DNA of 64,000 nt, from NCBI RefSeq assembly GCF_030268885.1, contig NZ_BSSA01000001.1, forward strand, positions 310,001 to 374,000, read 5' to 3'. A model generated the notes under the pieces. It did no database searches. It was not told where the DNA came from and saw nothing but the letters and a program-made list of their open reading frames with translations. The position numbers and the translations under genes were made by a program. Source of the DNA: Kitasatospora phosalacinea. Lineage in GTDB: Bacteria; Actinomycetota; Actinomycetes; Streptomycetales; Streptomycetaceae. Shown here piece after piece: positions 23,763 through 31,864 of the stretch. Every line of letters begins with the position of its first letter. Position 1 is the first letter of the stretch.

Positions 23763-24929
23763 ATGTCCACGTCCTACCTGGCCGTGCTGCGCACCCCCGG
23801 CGCCGCCCGGCTGATCCCCGCCGCCCTGCTCGGCCGCCTCTCCTACGGCACCCTCCCGCTCTCCCTGCTGCTCGCCGCCGCCGACACCACCGGCTCGTAC
23901 GCCCGGGCGGGCTGGCTGACGGCCGCGTTCTCCACGGTCAGCGTCCTGCTCTTCCCGTTCCGCGCCGGGCTGGTCGACCGGTACGGCCCGCGCCGGACCC
24001 TGCCCCCCATGGCGGTCGGCTACGCGGCCGCCCTGCTCGCCCTGACCGCCGCCACCTGGCACCCCGGCACGCCGTACGGGCCGCTGCTGCTGCTCGCCAC
24101 CGCCGCGGGCGTCCTCGCCCCGCCGCTCGGACCGGTCACCCGGGCCCAGTGGAGCCTCCTCGCCACCGACCCCGAACTGCGCCGCCGGGCCTACAGCCTG
24201 GACACCGTCGCCGAGGAACTCCTCTACGTCACCGGCCCGCTGCTGGCCGGCCTGCTCGCCGGCACGGCCCGCCCCGCCCTCGGCATCCTGCTCAGCGCGG
24301 CCCTCGCCCTCACCGGCACCCTCGCCCTGGCCGCCGTCGCCACCCCCGTCCCCGCCACCGCCACCGGCAGCGCCCCGCCGCCCCGCTCCGGCACCCGCCG
24401 CCTGCTCGACCGGGCCCGCCAGCCCCTCTCCGCCGCCGCGGGCGCGGGCGCAGGGCTCGCCGCGTTCTCCCTGCTCGCGGCCGTCTTCGCCGCCCGGCAC
24501 GGTCGGCCCGCGGACGTCGCCTGGGTCGAGGCGGCCCTCGCCGCGGGCAGCGCGACCGGCGGACTCGTCCTCGGCGCCACCGACTGGCGCGCCCCCGCCG
24601 CCACCCGCCTCACCGTCCTGACCGCCGCGCTCGCCGCCGCCCTCGCCCTCGCCGCCCTCGCCCCCAGCCTCCCGGCCCTGGCCGCCGTCGCCGCCCTCAC
24701 CGGCCTCACCGTCGCCCCCACCCTCACCACCGCCTACCTCCTCACCGACGAACTCGCCACCCCCACCGAACGCACCCGCGCCGGAGCCTGGGTCAACACC
24801 TCCTTCAACGCGGGCAGTTCCACCGCCACCGCCCTCACCGGCACCCTCCTCACCCACCTCCCCCTCCCCGCCTGCCTCCTCCTCGCCGCCACCCCGCCCC
24901 TCGCCGCCCTCGCCCTCCGCCGACGGTAG
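23763..24929 (+). CDS. MFS transporter
   Basis: The protein has 388 residues, about eleven or twelve membrane helices. The loop between helices 2 and 3 reads AGLVDRYGPRRTLPPM, the MFS motif A (G-x-x-x-D-R-x-G-x-R). The sequence is dominated by Ala, Leu, Thr and Pro in very GC-rich codons. The ATG follows GAGGAA. It probably exports a small molecule; no substrate can be inferred. It is divergent from the ECF sigma factor gene, with 217 bp between the two starts. Confidence 0.85.
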   Translation: MSTSYLAVLRTPGAARLIPAALLGRLSYGTLPLSLLLAAADTTGSYARAGWLTAAFSTVSVLLFPFRAGLVDRYGPRRTLPPMAVGYAAALLALTAATWHPGTPYGPLLLLATAAGVLAPPLGPVTRAQWSLLATDPELRRRAYSLDTVAEELLYVTGPLLAGLLAGTARPALGILLSAALALTGTLALAAVATPVPATATGSAPPPRSGTRRLLDRARQPLSAAAGAGAGLAAFSLLAAVFAARHGRPADVAWVEAALAAGSATGGLVLGATDWRAPAATRLTVLTAALAAALALAALAPSLPALAAVAALTGLTVAPTLTTAYLLTDELATPTERTRAGAWVNTSFNAGSSTATALTGTLLTHLPLPACLLLAATPPLAALALRRR

Positions 24930-24953
24930 GGAGGCCCCGTCAGAGAGCGCCGT

Positions 24954-25015
24954 CAGGGGCTCGGGGAACGGCGAGTCCGTGCTGCTTCGGGCCCCTGGTT
25001 GTTCCCCGCTCGCCG
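24954..25015. repeat. Intergenic hairpin element, copy 1
   Basis: CAGGGGC (24954) pairs with GCCCCTG (24991), CGGGGAAC (24962) with GTTCCCCG (25001), and CGGCGAG (24969) with CTCGCCG (25009). The right-hand blocks are out of order, so alternative foldings compete. It resembles the elements at 29673, 37977 and 44498. Confidence 0.6.
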
Positions 25016-25049
25016 ATGAGTTCCGGCCGCGGGAGTCGTCCAACCCGGT

Positions 25050-25892
25050 ATGGCACGAATCAACGTCAACGGAACCACCCTGGGCATCGAGTCGTTCGGC
25101 GACGACCGCGCCCCGCTGCTCCTGCTCGCGGGCGGGACGACGATGCTCTCCTGGCCCGACGAGCTGTGCGGGCGCCTCGCCGCGGGAGGCCGTCGCGTGG
25201 TGCGCTACGACCTGCGCGACAGCGGCGAGTCGGAGACGGTCGACCCGGAGGCGCCCGCGTACACCCTGCGGACCCTCGCCGCGGACGCGGCGGCCCTCGT
25301 CGACGCGCTCGGCGGGGGCCCGGCGCACCTCGCGGGGATCGGCGTCGGCGGGATGGTCGCGCAGGTCGCGGTGCTCGACCACCCGGGCGCCTTCTCGGCG
25401 CTCACCCTGGTCGGCACCCGTCCGGTCGCCCCCGGCCCGGCCGACGCGGACCTGCCCGAGCACGACGGGCCGACGACGGGACGGCTGTTCGCGCGTCCGA
25501 TGCCGGACTGGTCCGACCGCGCGGCGGTCGCCGAGTTCGCCGCCGCCGGGGCGGAGGTCCTCGGCAACGACCCGGCCGCCGCCCGCGCCACCGCCGCCCG
25601 GATCTGGGACCGCACGCCCGGCACCGCGCCCGCGGTCCAGCTGGCCAACCAGATCGGCCTGGTGTTCTCTCGGCTCGACTGCACGCCCCGCTGGCGCGAG
25701 CGCCTGCCGGAGATCGGCGTCCCCGCGCTGGTCGTGCACGGCGCCCGCGACCCGTTCTTCCCCCTCGGCAACGGCGAGGCGCTCGCCCGGGAGATCCCGG
25801 GGGCGCGGCTGCTCGTCCTGCCGGAGGCGGCGACGGCGCTGCCCGCGGCGGCGGCCGGGGAGGTCGCCGGAGCGATGCTCAGGCTGCCCTGA
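25050..25892 (+). CDS. Alpha/beta-hydrolase fold protein lacking catalytic residues
   Basis: The protein has 280 residues with a complete hydrolase fold: LLLLAGGTTMLSWPDELC (oxyanion region), VVRYDLRDSGES, and VPALVVHGARDPFFP with the usual acidic residue. The nucleophile elbow, normally GxSxGG, reads GIGVGG, so the serine is valine. The late segment where the catalytic histidine belongs reads LPEAATALP, with no histidine. It is therefore probably not a hydrolase, although its frame is intact. It could be a binding protein or a recently inactivated gene. No Shine-Dalgarno sequence precedes the ATG. Its 3' end overlaps the convergent DUF2306-like gene by 14 bp. Confidence 0.8.
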   Translation: MARINVNGTTLGIESFGDDRAPLLLLAGGTTMLSWPDELCGRLAAGGRRVVRYDLRDSGESETVDPEAPAYTLRTLAADAAALVDALGGGPAHLAGIGVGGMVAQVAVLDHPGAFSALTLVGTRPVAPGPADADLPEHDGPTTGRLFARPMPDWSDRAAVAEFAAAGAEVLGNDPAAARATAARIWDRTPGTAPAVQLANQIGLVFSRLDCTPRWRERLPEIGVPALVVHGARDPFFPLGNGEALAREIPGARLLVLPEAATALPAAAAGEVAGAMLRLP

Positions 25893-26550
25893 CGGGGCCT
25901 GCGGCAGGGGTGCTGCGCAGCAGCTTCTCCGCGACGGCCAGGTTGACGATCCAGGAGGCCCAGGCGCCGGAGGTGTAGACGACGGAGGCGGGCAGGCCGG
26001 TGGGGGAGAGGAGGACGAGCCAGAGGCGGAAGGTCACGGCGGTGAAGATCAGGGCGTAGGAGCGGAGCATCCACCTGCGGTGGGCGGCGACGCGGCCGTG
26101 GCGGGCGTGGTGGACGCCGAGGGCGGTGGTGGTGAGGGTGAGGACGTCGAGCAGGGCGAAGCCGAGCGGGGAGAACGGCGGGTGGAGCCCGTGCGGGGCG
26201 ATGAGCAGGCCGCCGACGCCCAGTGCGGCGGTGGCCAGCGCGTAGGTGCGGCCGGTCCAGCGGTGCAGGGCGGGGCGGCGGGCGCGCAGGCCGGGCAGGA
26301 ACTGGAGCGGGCCGAGGGCGAGGGCGAGGACGCCGCCGCCGACGTGCAGCAGCAGCGGGGCGAGGTGGGCGAGGTAGACGGTGCGCTGTTCGGCGAGGAA
26401 GGTGTCGGGGTCGAGGGTGAAGTAGCGGGCCGAGAAGGCGGCGACGAGCAGCGCGAGGGCGGGGACGGCGATCCGTCCGGCCCGTCGCAGGGCGCCGGAC
26501 GTCGGTGCGGCGGCGGGGAGTTCGGTCGCGGCAGGGCGGTGCGGTGTCAT
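25879..26550 (-). CDS. DUF2306-like integral membrane protein
   Basis: The protein has 223 residues with about six membrane helices: VPALALLVAAFSARYF, HLAPLLLHVGGGVLALALGPLQFL, TYALATAALGVGGLLIA and others. The loop GLRARRPALHRWTGRTYA and the segment GRVAAHRRWMLRSYALIFTAVTFRLW contain the conserved His/Arg positions I associate with DUF2306 proteins. There is no ribosome site. TAGCGT 8 bases before the ATG may be the -10 box of a leaderless transcript. A 20-bp palindrome lies about 68 bases upstream, between this gene and a divergent two-component system that probably controls it. Confidence 0.78.
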   Translation of the reverse strand: MTPHRPAATELPAAAPTSGALRRAGRIAVPALALLVAAFSARYFTLDPDTFLAEQRTVYLAHLAPLLLHVGGGVLALALGPLQFLPGLRARRPALHRWTGRTYALATAALGVGGLLIAPHGLHPPFSPLGFALLDVLTLTTTALGVHHARHGRVAAHRRWMLRSYALIFTAVTFRLWLVLLSPTGLPASVVYTSGAWASWIVNLAVAEKLLRSTPAAGPVRAA

Positions 26551-26608
26551 GGCCCGGACGCTACGGAGCGGCGCTGACCTGCGGCGTCCCCCTGCCGGGG
26601 TGATCGCC

Positions 26609-26628
26609 CGTACCCCAGCTGGGGTACG
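26609..26628. promoter_or_regulatory. Perfect 20-bp palindrome between DUF2306 gene and two-component system
   Basis: The centre is GTACCCCAGCTGGGGTAC (26610-26627), extended by one matching base on each side. If the DUF2306 transcript starts at its ATG, the palindrome is centred near -68, a usual activator position for NarL-type regulators such as the one encoded at 27901. Confidence 0.7.
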
Positions 26629-26749
26629 ACCCGGACGGGCCCCGGAGGTCCGTGGCCGCCGGGGCGGGGGGACGGTGCGGTCGGGTAGGTTCTCCCCGGA
26701 CGCCGGGGCCGGACCGCCCCGCCCCCACCAGCACCGAGGACACCGCCCG

Positions 26750-27904
26750 ATGCCGCCCGATGTCGTCAGCAGACTCCGACTCCCCGCCCTCACCCGGGCG
26801 TTGGGCCGTGTCCCGGCCCCGCTCGCGGACGCCGCGCCCGCCGCGGTGCTGTGCGCCGCGATGCTGGTCGAGCGCCTCGGGGCCGCGGCCCGGATCGGCG
26901 GCCGGATGCCGCTCGCACTGGCCCTGACGGTGCTGCTCGCCGCCGCGGTCGCAGCCCGCCGCCGGGCCCCGCTGGCGGCGTACCTGCTGGCGACGCTGGC
27001 GCTGACGGCCGAGGCGCAGGCCGTCGCACCGAGCCCGATCTCGCCGTACGCCAACCTGCTGGGGGCGTACGCGGCGGGCCGGTACGGGGGGCGCGGGCGG
27101 GCCTGGTGGGGGCCGCCGCTGGTGGTGGTCGGGGTGGTGGGCTACTTCGCCGGGCAGGACGTCGAGGCGGTGATGCCGGCGGGCGTGCTGGCGGTGTGGC
27201 TGGCGGTGTGGGCGTTCGGCTGGGCGGGCGCGTTCCGGCTGGCCGAGCAGGCCGCCGAACGGCGGCGCGCCCGGGCGGAGTTGCTCGCGGAGGAGCGCAA
27301 CCGGATCGCCCGCGAGGTGCACGACCTGGTCGGCCATTCGCTGAACCTGATGCTGGTGCAGGCCGGTGCGGCCCGCCGGTTGATCGACCGCACCCCGGAG
27401 CGCAGCCGCGAACTGCTGGTGGAGATCGAGCGCACCGGCACCGACGCGCTCGGCGAACTGGACCGGGTGCTCGGCCTGTTGCGCGGCACCGCGTCCCAAC
27501 TTCCGTCCGACGCGCCGGACTCCGAGCCCGGTGTCGCCGAACTCCCGCGCCTGACCGAGCGGATGGCGCAGGCCGGGCTGGCCGTCGCACTGCACCGCGA
27601 CACCCCGCCGCTGCCCCCGGAGCAGGACCGCTGCGCGTACCGGGTCGTCCAGGAGGCGCTGACCAACGCGCTGCGGCACTCCGGCGCCGCGCAGGCCGGC
27701 GTCCGGATCGTCGGGCGGGCCGACGGCACCCTGATCGAGGTCACCGACGACGGCTCCGGCCCGCCGCCCGGCCACCGCCCCGGCCGCGGCCTGACCGGCA
27801 TCGCCGAACGCGCCGCCCGCCTGAACGGCACCGCCCAGCACGGGCCCGGGCCGAACGGCGGCTTCCTGGTCCGGGTCCTGCTCCCCGCCGGGGACGGCCG
27901 GTGA
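26750..27904 (+). CDS. NarL-type two-component sensor histidine kinase
   Basis: The protein has 384 residues; the ATG has GAGGA ten bases upstream. The N-terminal 160 residues hold four to six membrane helices with almost no extracellular loop. The HisKA_3 dimerisation segment is EERNRIAREVHDLVGHSLNLM with the phospho-acceptor His. The ATPase N-box is CAYRVVQEALTNALRHSGA, followed by DDGSGPPPGHRPGRGLTGIAERA. It is coupled by GTGA to the response regulator gene and divergent from the DUF2306 gene. Intramembrane sensing is likely given the lack of a sensor loop. The signal is unknown. Confidence 0.93.
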   Translation: MPPDVVSRLRLPALTRALGRVPAPLADAAPAAVLCAAMLVERLGAAARIGGRMPLALALTVLLAAAVAARRRAPLAAYLLATLALTAEAQAVAPSPISPYANLLGAYAAGRYGGRGRAWWGPPLVVVGVVGYFAGQDVEAVMPAGVLAVWLAVWAFGWAGAFRLAEQAAERRRARAELLAEERNRIAREVHDLVGHSLNLMLVQAGAARRLIDRTPERSRELLVEIERTGTDALGELDRVLGLLRGTASQLPSDAPDSEPGVAELPRLTERMAQAGLAVALHRDTPPLPPEQDRCAYRVVQEALTNALRHSGAAQAGVRIVGRADGTLIEVTDDGSGPPPGHRPGRGLTGIAERAARLNGTAQHGPGPNGGFLVRVLLPAGDGR

Positions 27905-28623
27905 GCGCCCCCGACACCGCCGTCGGCCCCGGCCCCGCCCCCGTCCGGGTGCTGATCGCCGACGACGACCCGCTGCTGCGCGCCGGGCTCGCCGTGGTGC
28001 TGGGGACCGCGGACCGGATCGAGGTGGTCGGCCAGGCCGAGGACGGGCTGCGGGCCGTCGAGCTGGCCCGGGCGCTGCGGCCCGACGTGGTGCTGATGGA
28101 CGTCCGGATGCCCGGCTGCGACGGCGTCGAGGCCACCCGCCGACTGGCCGGGTCGCCCAGCCGGGTGCTGGTGCTGACCACCTTCCACCACGACGCGTAC
28201 GTGTGGGGCGCGCTGCGCGCCGGGGCGGCCGGGTTCCTGCTCAAGCGGGCCTCGCCGGAGCGGCTGATCGACGCCGTGCACGCCGTCGCGGCCGGGGAGG
28301 CCGTCCTCGACCCGGCCGTCACCCGCGACCTGCTCGGCCACCTGCTGGCCGCCCCCGCCCCGGAGCCCGCCCCGGTCGACCCCGGTCCGCTGGCGGCGCT
28401 CACCGTCCGCGAGCGCGAGGTGCTGCGACTGGCCGCCGAGGGCCACCCCAACGAGGAGATCGCCGCGCTGCTGCACCTCGCCGAGTCCACCGTGAAGACG
28501 CACGTCAAGCGGATCCTCGGCAAGCTCGGCGCACGCGACCGCTCGCAGGCGGTGGCCGCCGCCTACCGGCACGGGTTGATGGGGCCCCGGCCCGGCCGTC
28601 CGACCGGGCCGGGCACTTCGTGA
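27901..28623 (+). CDS. LuxR/NarL-family response regulator
   Basis: A GTG start overlapping the kinase stop gives 240 residues. In the receiver domain, acidic residues DDDP begin after RVLIA, the phosphorylation Asp is in VVLMDVRMPG, and the conserved Lys is in FLLKRASPE. The C-terminal LuxR helix-turn-helix reads LTVREREVLRLAAEGHPNEEIAALLHLAESTVKTHVKRILGKLGARDR. It is the cognate partner of the adjacent kinase. The 20-bp palindrome at 26609-26628 is its most likely binding site. Confidence 0.95.
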   Translation: MSAPDTAVGPGPAPVRVLIADDDPLLRAGLAVVLGTADRIEVVGQAEDGLRAVELARALRPDVVLMDVRMPGCDGVEATRRLAGSPSRVLVLTTFHHDAYVWGALRAGAAGFLLKRASPERLIDAVHAVAAGEAVLDPAVTRDLLGHLLAAPAPEPAPVDPGPLAALTVREREVLRLAAEGHPNEEIAALLHLAESTVKTHVKRILGKLGARDRSQAVAAAYRHGLMGPRPGRPTGPGTS

Positions 28624-28647
28624 CACTCCGTCACTGACGGGGTGTCA
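28621..28647 (+). terminator. Inverted repeat overlapping the response regulator stop codon
   Basis: TGACACTCCGTCA and TGACGGGGTGTCA match at 12 of 13 positions with one base between. The structure starts on the TGA stop itself. It lies 33 bases upstream of the next gene, so it could also be an operator. Confidence 0.5.
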
Positions 28648-28680
28648 GGACGAGCGGCGGTACGGTCGTACATTGAGCGG

Positions 28681-29661
28681 ATGATCGTGGAGAACGGGCC
28701 GGGGCCCGCGCGGCCGCTGCGCTACGGGTGGGGCCCGTCCGGGCGACGGCTCGCCGAGCAGGGCCGGTGGGAGGAGCTGCTCCAGCGCTTCCGGCTGGCC
28801 AGGGCCCTCGGCGACCCGCTGTCCGGCCCGCTCGGCCACCTCGTCGCGTACGGCGCGCCCGCGCCCCTCGCCGCCCGGCTCTTCGACCCCGGGGGCGGCC
28901 CGGGCGCCCCCGCCACCACCGCCGACCACGACGCCGGACCGCTCTGGGAGGTCCTGGCCACCCGCCACCCCCGCCCCGTCCTCGACGCCCTCCCGCTGCC
29001 CCCCGAGATCCGCCGCCTCGCCGCCCACACCCGCGCCCTGCTCGGCGAGGAGCCCGGCGACGGCCCCGCTGGGAGCGCGACCGACGAGGGCGGCGTGCCG
29101 TACCGGCTGCGGCCCTGGGAGGACGGCGGCTGGGAGCGCGACACCCGGGTCCGCGAGTACCTGCCCGGCGGCGGCGCCCGCCGCGCCCTGCACCTGGCCC
29201 CGCCCACCCGCGAAGGGCTCGCCGTCCTCGAACTCCCCAACCCGGGAAGCCGGTTGACCGGGGTCGCGGCCACCGGCGCGCTGGCCGCCCTCTCCGACTG
29301 GACCACCGCCGTGTGCGTCCGCGGCCGCGCCGCCGACGCCGTCGCCCAACTCGCCGCGGGCCCCGACGTCACCGGCGGCCACCTGCCGTTCGCCGCGCTC
29401 TACCCCGCCCTGGTCCACCTCGCCTCCGCCCGCCCCGACCGCGGAGCCGCCCAAGGACGCCTCGCCGTCTGGCAGGTGCTCGCCGCGATGGACGGCACCC
29501 CCGCCCCCGACCGCACCGCCGCCGACGCCCTGGTCGCCCGCCTGCGCTGCCTCACCTGGACCGAACCCGCCGACGACCTCCGCCACCTCCACCTCGCCCT
29601 CGAGGACCCGGCCACCGGCCTCGCCTGGGCCCTCTCCGGCACCACCCCCGACCCGGCCTGA
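28681..29661 (+). CDS. Uncharacterised cytoplasmic protein
   Basis: The ATG at 28681 gives 326 residues starting MIVENGPGPARPLRYGWGPSGRRLAEQGRWEELL. A GTG at 28642 in the same frame falls inside an inverted repeat and has no ribosome site. There are no membrane helices, signal peptide or recognised catalytic motif. The middle contains YRLRPWEDGGWERDTRVREYLPGG and the C-terminal half is Ala/Leu-rich and helical. Codon usage is normal for the region, which supports a real gene. I do not recognise the family. It may belong to the same unit as the response regulator upstream. Confidence 0.65.
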   Translation: MIVENGPGPARPLRYGWGPSGRRLAEQGRWEELLQRFRLARALGDPLSGPLGHLVAYGAPAPLAARLFDPGGGPGAPATTADHDAGPLWEVLATRHPRPVLDALPLPPEIRRLAAHTRALLGEEPGDGPAGSATDEGGVPYRLRPWEDGGWERDTRVREYLPGGGARRALHLAPPTREGLAVLELPNPGSRLTGVAATGALAALSDWTTAVCVRGRAADAVAQLAAGPDVTGGHLPFAALYPALVHLASARPDRGAAQGRLAVWQVLAAMDGTPAPDRTAADALVARLRCLTWTEPADDLRHLHLALEDPATGLAWALSGTTPDPA

Positions 29662-29672
29662 GCGGGCGCGCA

Positions 29673-29830
29673 TTCAGGGGCCCGGGGAACGGCGAGCACG
29701 GGGCTGCTCCCGGTGCACTGCCGTTGCGCGCCGTGGCTTCGGGTTCCGTTACCGCGGCCCGGAGCAGCACGGACCTCCGATGGGCTCCGGCCGTCAGCAG
29801 CCCGGACCCGCCGTTCCCCGGGCCCCTGAA
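29673..29830. repeat. Intergenic hairpin element, copy 2, with perfect 22-bp arms
   Basis: The arms 29673-29694 and 29809-29830 are exact 22-base reverse complements (core CAGGGGCCCGGGGAACGG). The 114 bases between them contain further short complementary blocks (GCTGCTCC/GGAGCAGC), so the whole element can form a branched structure. It starts 12 bases after the preceding stop codon. Confidence 0.8.
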
Positions 29831-29897
29831 CACGACTGCCGGGAACCGGCGAACCCCCGCTCGCGTGGAGGTGGTTGATCACGCGAGCGGAGGCCGG

Positions 29898-30323
29898 ATG
29901 GGAACGACGGTGCTGGGGTGGAAGGGCTGGCGGGTGCCGGCGAACGGGTGCGCCTGGGTGCCGCTGACGGTGGCGTTCGGGGTGTGGGCGGCGCTCCGCG
30001 GCAGCGGCCGGGCCGACGGGGCCTGGCACTGGTGCCTGACGCAGGACGCCGAGGGGCTGCCCGGCCGGTTCTGGCCGAAGGCGGCGGTGATGGGCGTCTG
30101 CGTGCTGGCGCTGCTGCTGCTCGCCGCCCCGCTGGCCCGGCTGCGGGGCAGCGCCTGGTGGCTGTGGCCGGTGCTGCTGCTGGCCGGGTACGCCCTGGCC
30201 GCGCTGTACGCGTACGGGATGGGCGCCCCGGCCGACGTCCCGGCGGGGGTGGAGCCGGACTGCGACCCGATGCCGCGCTGGCCGTTCGGCCCGTCGTACT
30301 TCGAGTGGCTCAGGAGCCGGTGA
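29898..30323 (+). CDS. Small integral membrane protein of unknown function
   Basis: The protein has 141 residues, with ATG preceded by GCGGAGG. Three hydrophobic stretches: VPLTVAFGVWAAL, AAVMGVCVLALLLLAAPLA and AWWLWPVLLLAGYALAALYAYGM. The C-terminus is hydrophilic (EPDCDPMPRWPFGPSYFEWLRSR), and a CLTQDAEGLPGRFWP loop follows the first helix. No family is recognised. Its last 14 bases overlap the end of dctA on the other strand. Confidence 0.65.
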   Translation: MGTTVLGWKGWRVPANGCAWVPLTVAFGVWAALRGSGRADGAWHWCLTQDAEGLPGRFWPKAAVMGVCVLALLLLAAPLARLRGSAWWLWPVLLLAGYALAALYAYGMGAPADVPAGVEPDCDPMPRWPFGPSYFEWLRSR

Positions 30324-31698
30324 CGGGCTGCTCCGCGGCCGGCGCGCCGGACTGCGCGGGCAGGTCGACGGCCGCCGCGGTGGCGCCCTCGTCGTAGGGG
30401 AGCGCGCCGGACAGCACGGACGCCAGCCGGTCGCGGTCGAGCTCGCCGGTCCAGTGTCCGATCAGGACGGTGGCGACCGCGTTGCCCGCGAAGTTGGTGA
30501 GCGCCCGGGCCTCCGACATGAAGCGGTCGATGCCGACGATCAGGCCGACACCGTCGACGAGTTCCGGCTTGTGCGACTGCAGGCCGCCCGCCAGGGTGGC
30601 CAGGCCCGCGCCGGTGACGCCCGCCGCGCCCTTGGAGGCGAGCACCATGAACAGCAGCAGGGAGAGCTGCTCGCCCAGCGACATCGGCTTGTCCATCGCC
30701 TCGGAGACGAAGATGGACGCCATGGTGAGGTAGATCGCGGTGCCGTCCAGGTTGAAGCTGTAGCCGGTCGGCACGGTGATGCCGACCACCGGGCGGCTCA
30801 CCCCGAGGTGCTCCATCTTGGCGATCAGCCGGGGCAGCGCGCTCTCCGAGGAGGAGGTGGAGAGGATCAGCAGGAACTCCCGCCCGAGGTAGCGCAGCAG
30901 GGCGAACACGTTCACCCCGGCGGCCAGCCGCAGCAGCAGGCCCAGCACCACGACCACGAACAGCACGCAGGTGACGTAGAAGCCGACCATGATCACGGCG
31001 AGGCTCTTCAGCGCCGCCGTGCCGGTGGCCCCGACCACCGCCGCCATCGCGCCGAACGCGCCGACCGGCGCCACCCACATGATCATCGACATCACCTTGA
31101 ACACCAGCTTCTGCAGGTGCTCCACCCCGCGCAGCACCGGCGCCCCGGCGGCGCCCATCGCCTGCAGCGCGAACCCGACCAGCAGCGCCACCAGCAGGGT
31201 CTGCAGCACCTGGCCGGAGGTCAGCGCCGACACCAGGGTGGTCGGGACGATCCCGAGCAGGAACTCGGTGGTCGACTCCGCGCCCGCCGCGGCCTGCGCG
31301 TGGCCGGACTTGGCGAGGGCCGCGGTCAGGTGCAGCCCGCTGCCGGGCTCCAGCAGGTTGCCGACCAGCAGGCCGATGCCGAGCGCGACCGTCGAGGTCA
31401 GCAGGAAGTAGCCCAGGGCCAGGCCGCCGACCCGGCCGACCTTCGCGGCCCTGGTGACCGAGCCGACGCCCAGCACGATCGTGCAGAAGATCACCGGGGA
31501 GATCATCATCTTGATCAGGTTGACGAACCCGGTGCCCACCGGCTTCAGCTCCACCGCGAACCCCGGGGCCGCCAGGCCCACCACCACGCCCGCGACCACC
31601 GCGGCGATCACCGCCAGGTACAGGTAGTGGGTCCGGTCGGACCTCCCGGTCCCGGACTTCCTCGCGCCGGGCGGCGCTCCGTGCTGGGTCGGCTCCAT
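30310..31698 (-). CDS. dctA: C4-dicarboxylate/proton (cation) symporter
   Basis: The protein has 462 residues with eight membrane helices and two re-entrant loops. Family motifs are the serine-rich ILSTSSSESALPRL, the TGYSFNLDGTAIYLT segment and GAAGVTGAGLATLAGGL near the C-terminus. The start has AAGGAG at good distance. DctA imports succinate, fumarate and malate with cations; glutamate transporters of the same family are the alternative. The gene faces a CitA/CitB-type two-component system across a 166-bp gap, the standard arrangement for dicarboxylate-induced uptake. Confidence 0.92.
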   Translation of the reverse strand: MEPTQHGAPPGARKSGTGRSDRTHYLYLAVIAAVVAGVVVGLAAPGFAVELKPVGTGFVNLIKMMISPVIFCTIVLGVGSVTRAAKVGRVGGLALGYFLLTSTVALGIGLLVGNLLEPGSGLHLTAALAKSGHAQAAAGAESTTEFLLGIVPTTLVSALTSGQVLQTLLVALLVGFALQAMGAAGAPVLRGVEHLQKLVFKVMSMIMWVAPVGAFGAMAAVVGATGTAALKSLAVIMVGFYVTCVLFVVVVLGLLLRLAAGVNVFALLRYLGREFLLILSTSSSESALPRLIAKMEHLGVSRPVVGITVPTGYSFNLDGTAIYLTMASIFVSEAMDKPMSLGEQLSLLLFMVLASKGAAGVTGAGLATLAGGLQSHKPELVDGVGLIVGIDRFMSEARALTNFAGNAVATVLIGHWTGELDRDRLASVLSGALPYDEGATAAAVDLPAQSGAPAAEQPVTGS

Positions 31699-31864
31699 GC
31701 TCGCGGCTCCTTCGCCGTAGGCTCGTGGGGGTCGGGCCCGATGGGTGGCGGGCCGCGGCCCGACTATCCGGCCCGGTCGCGGCCGGGGCACGCTTGCGGT
31801 CATAGCGTTCACGCCGCCGCCCCGGCCCCTCCGCGCCCGGCCCCGGACGTGCACACTGGTCGGC

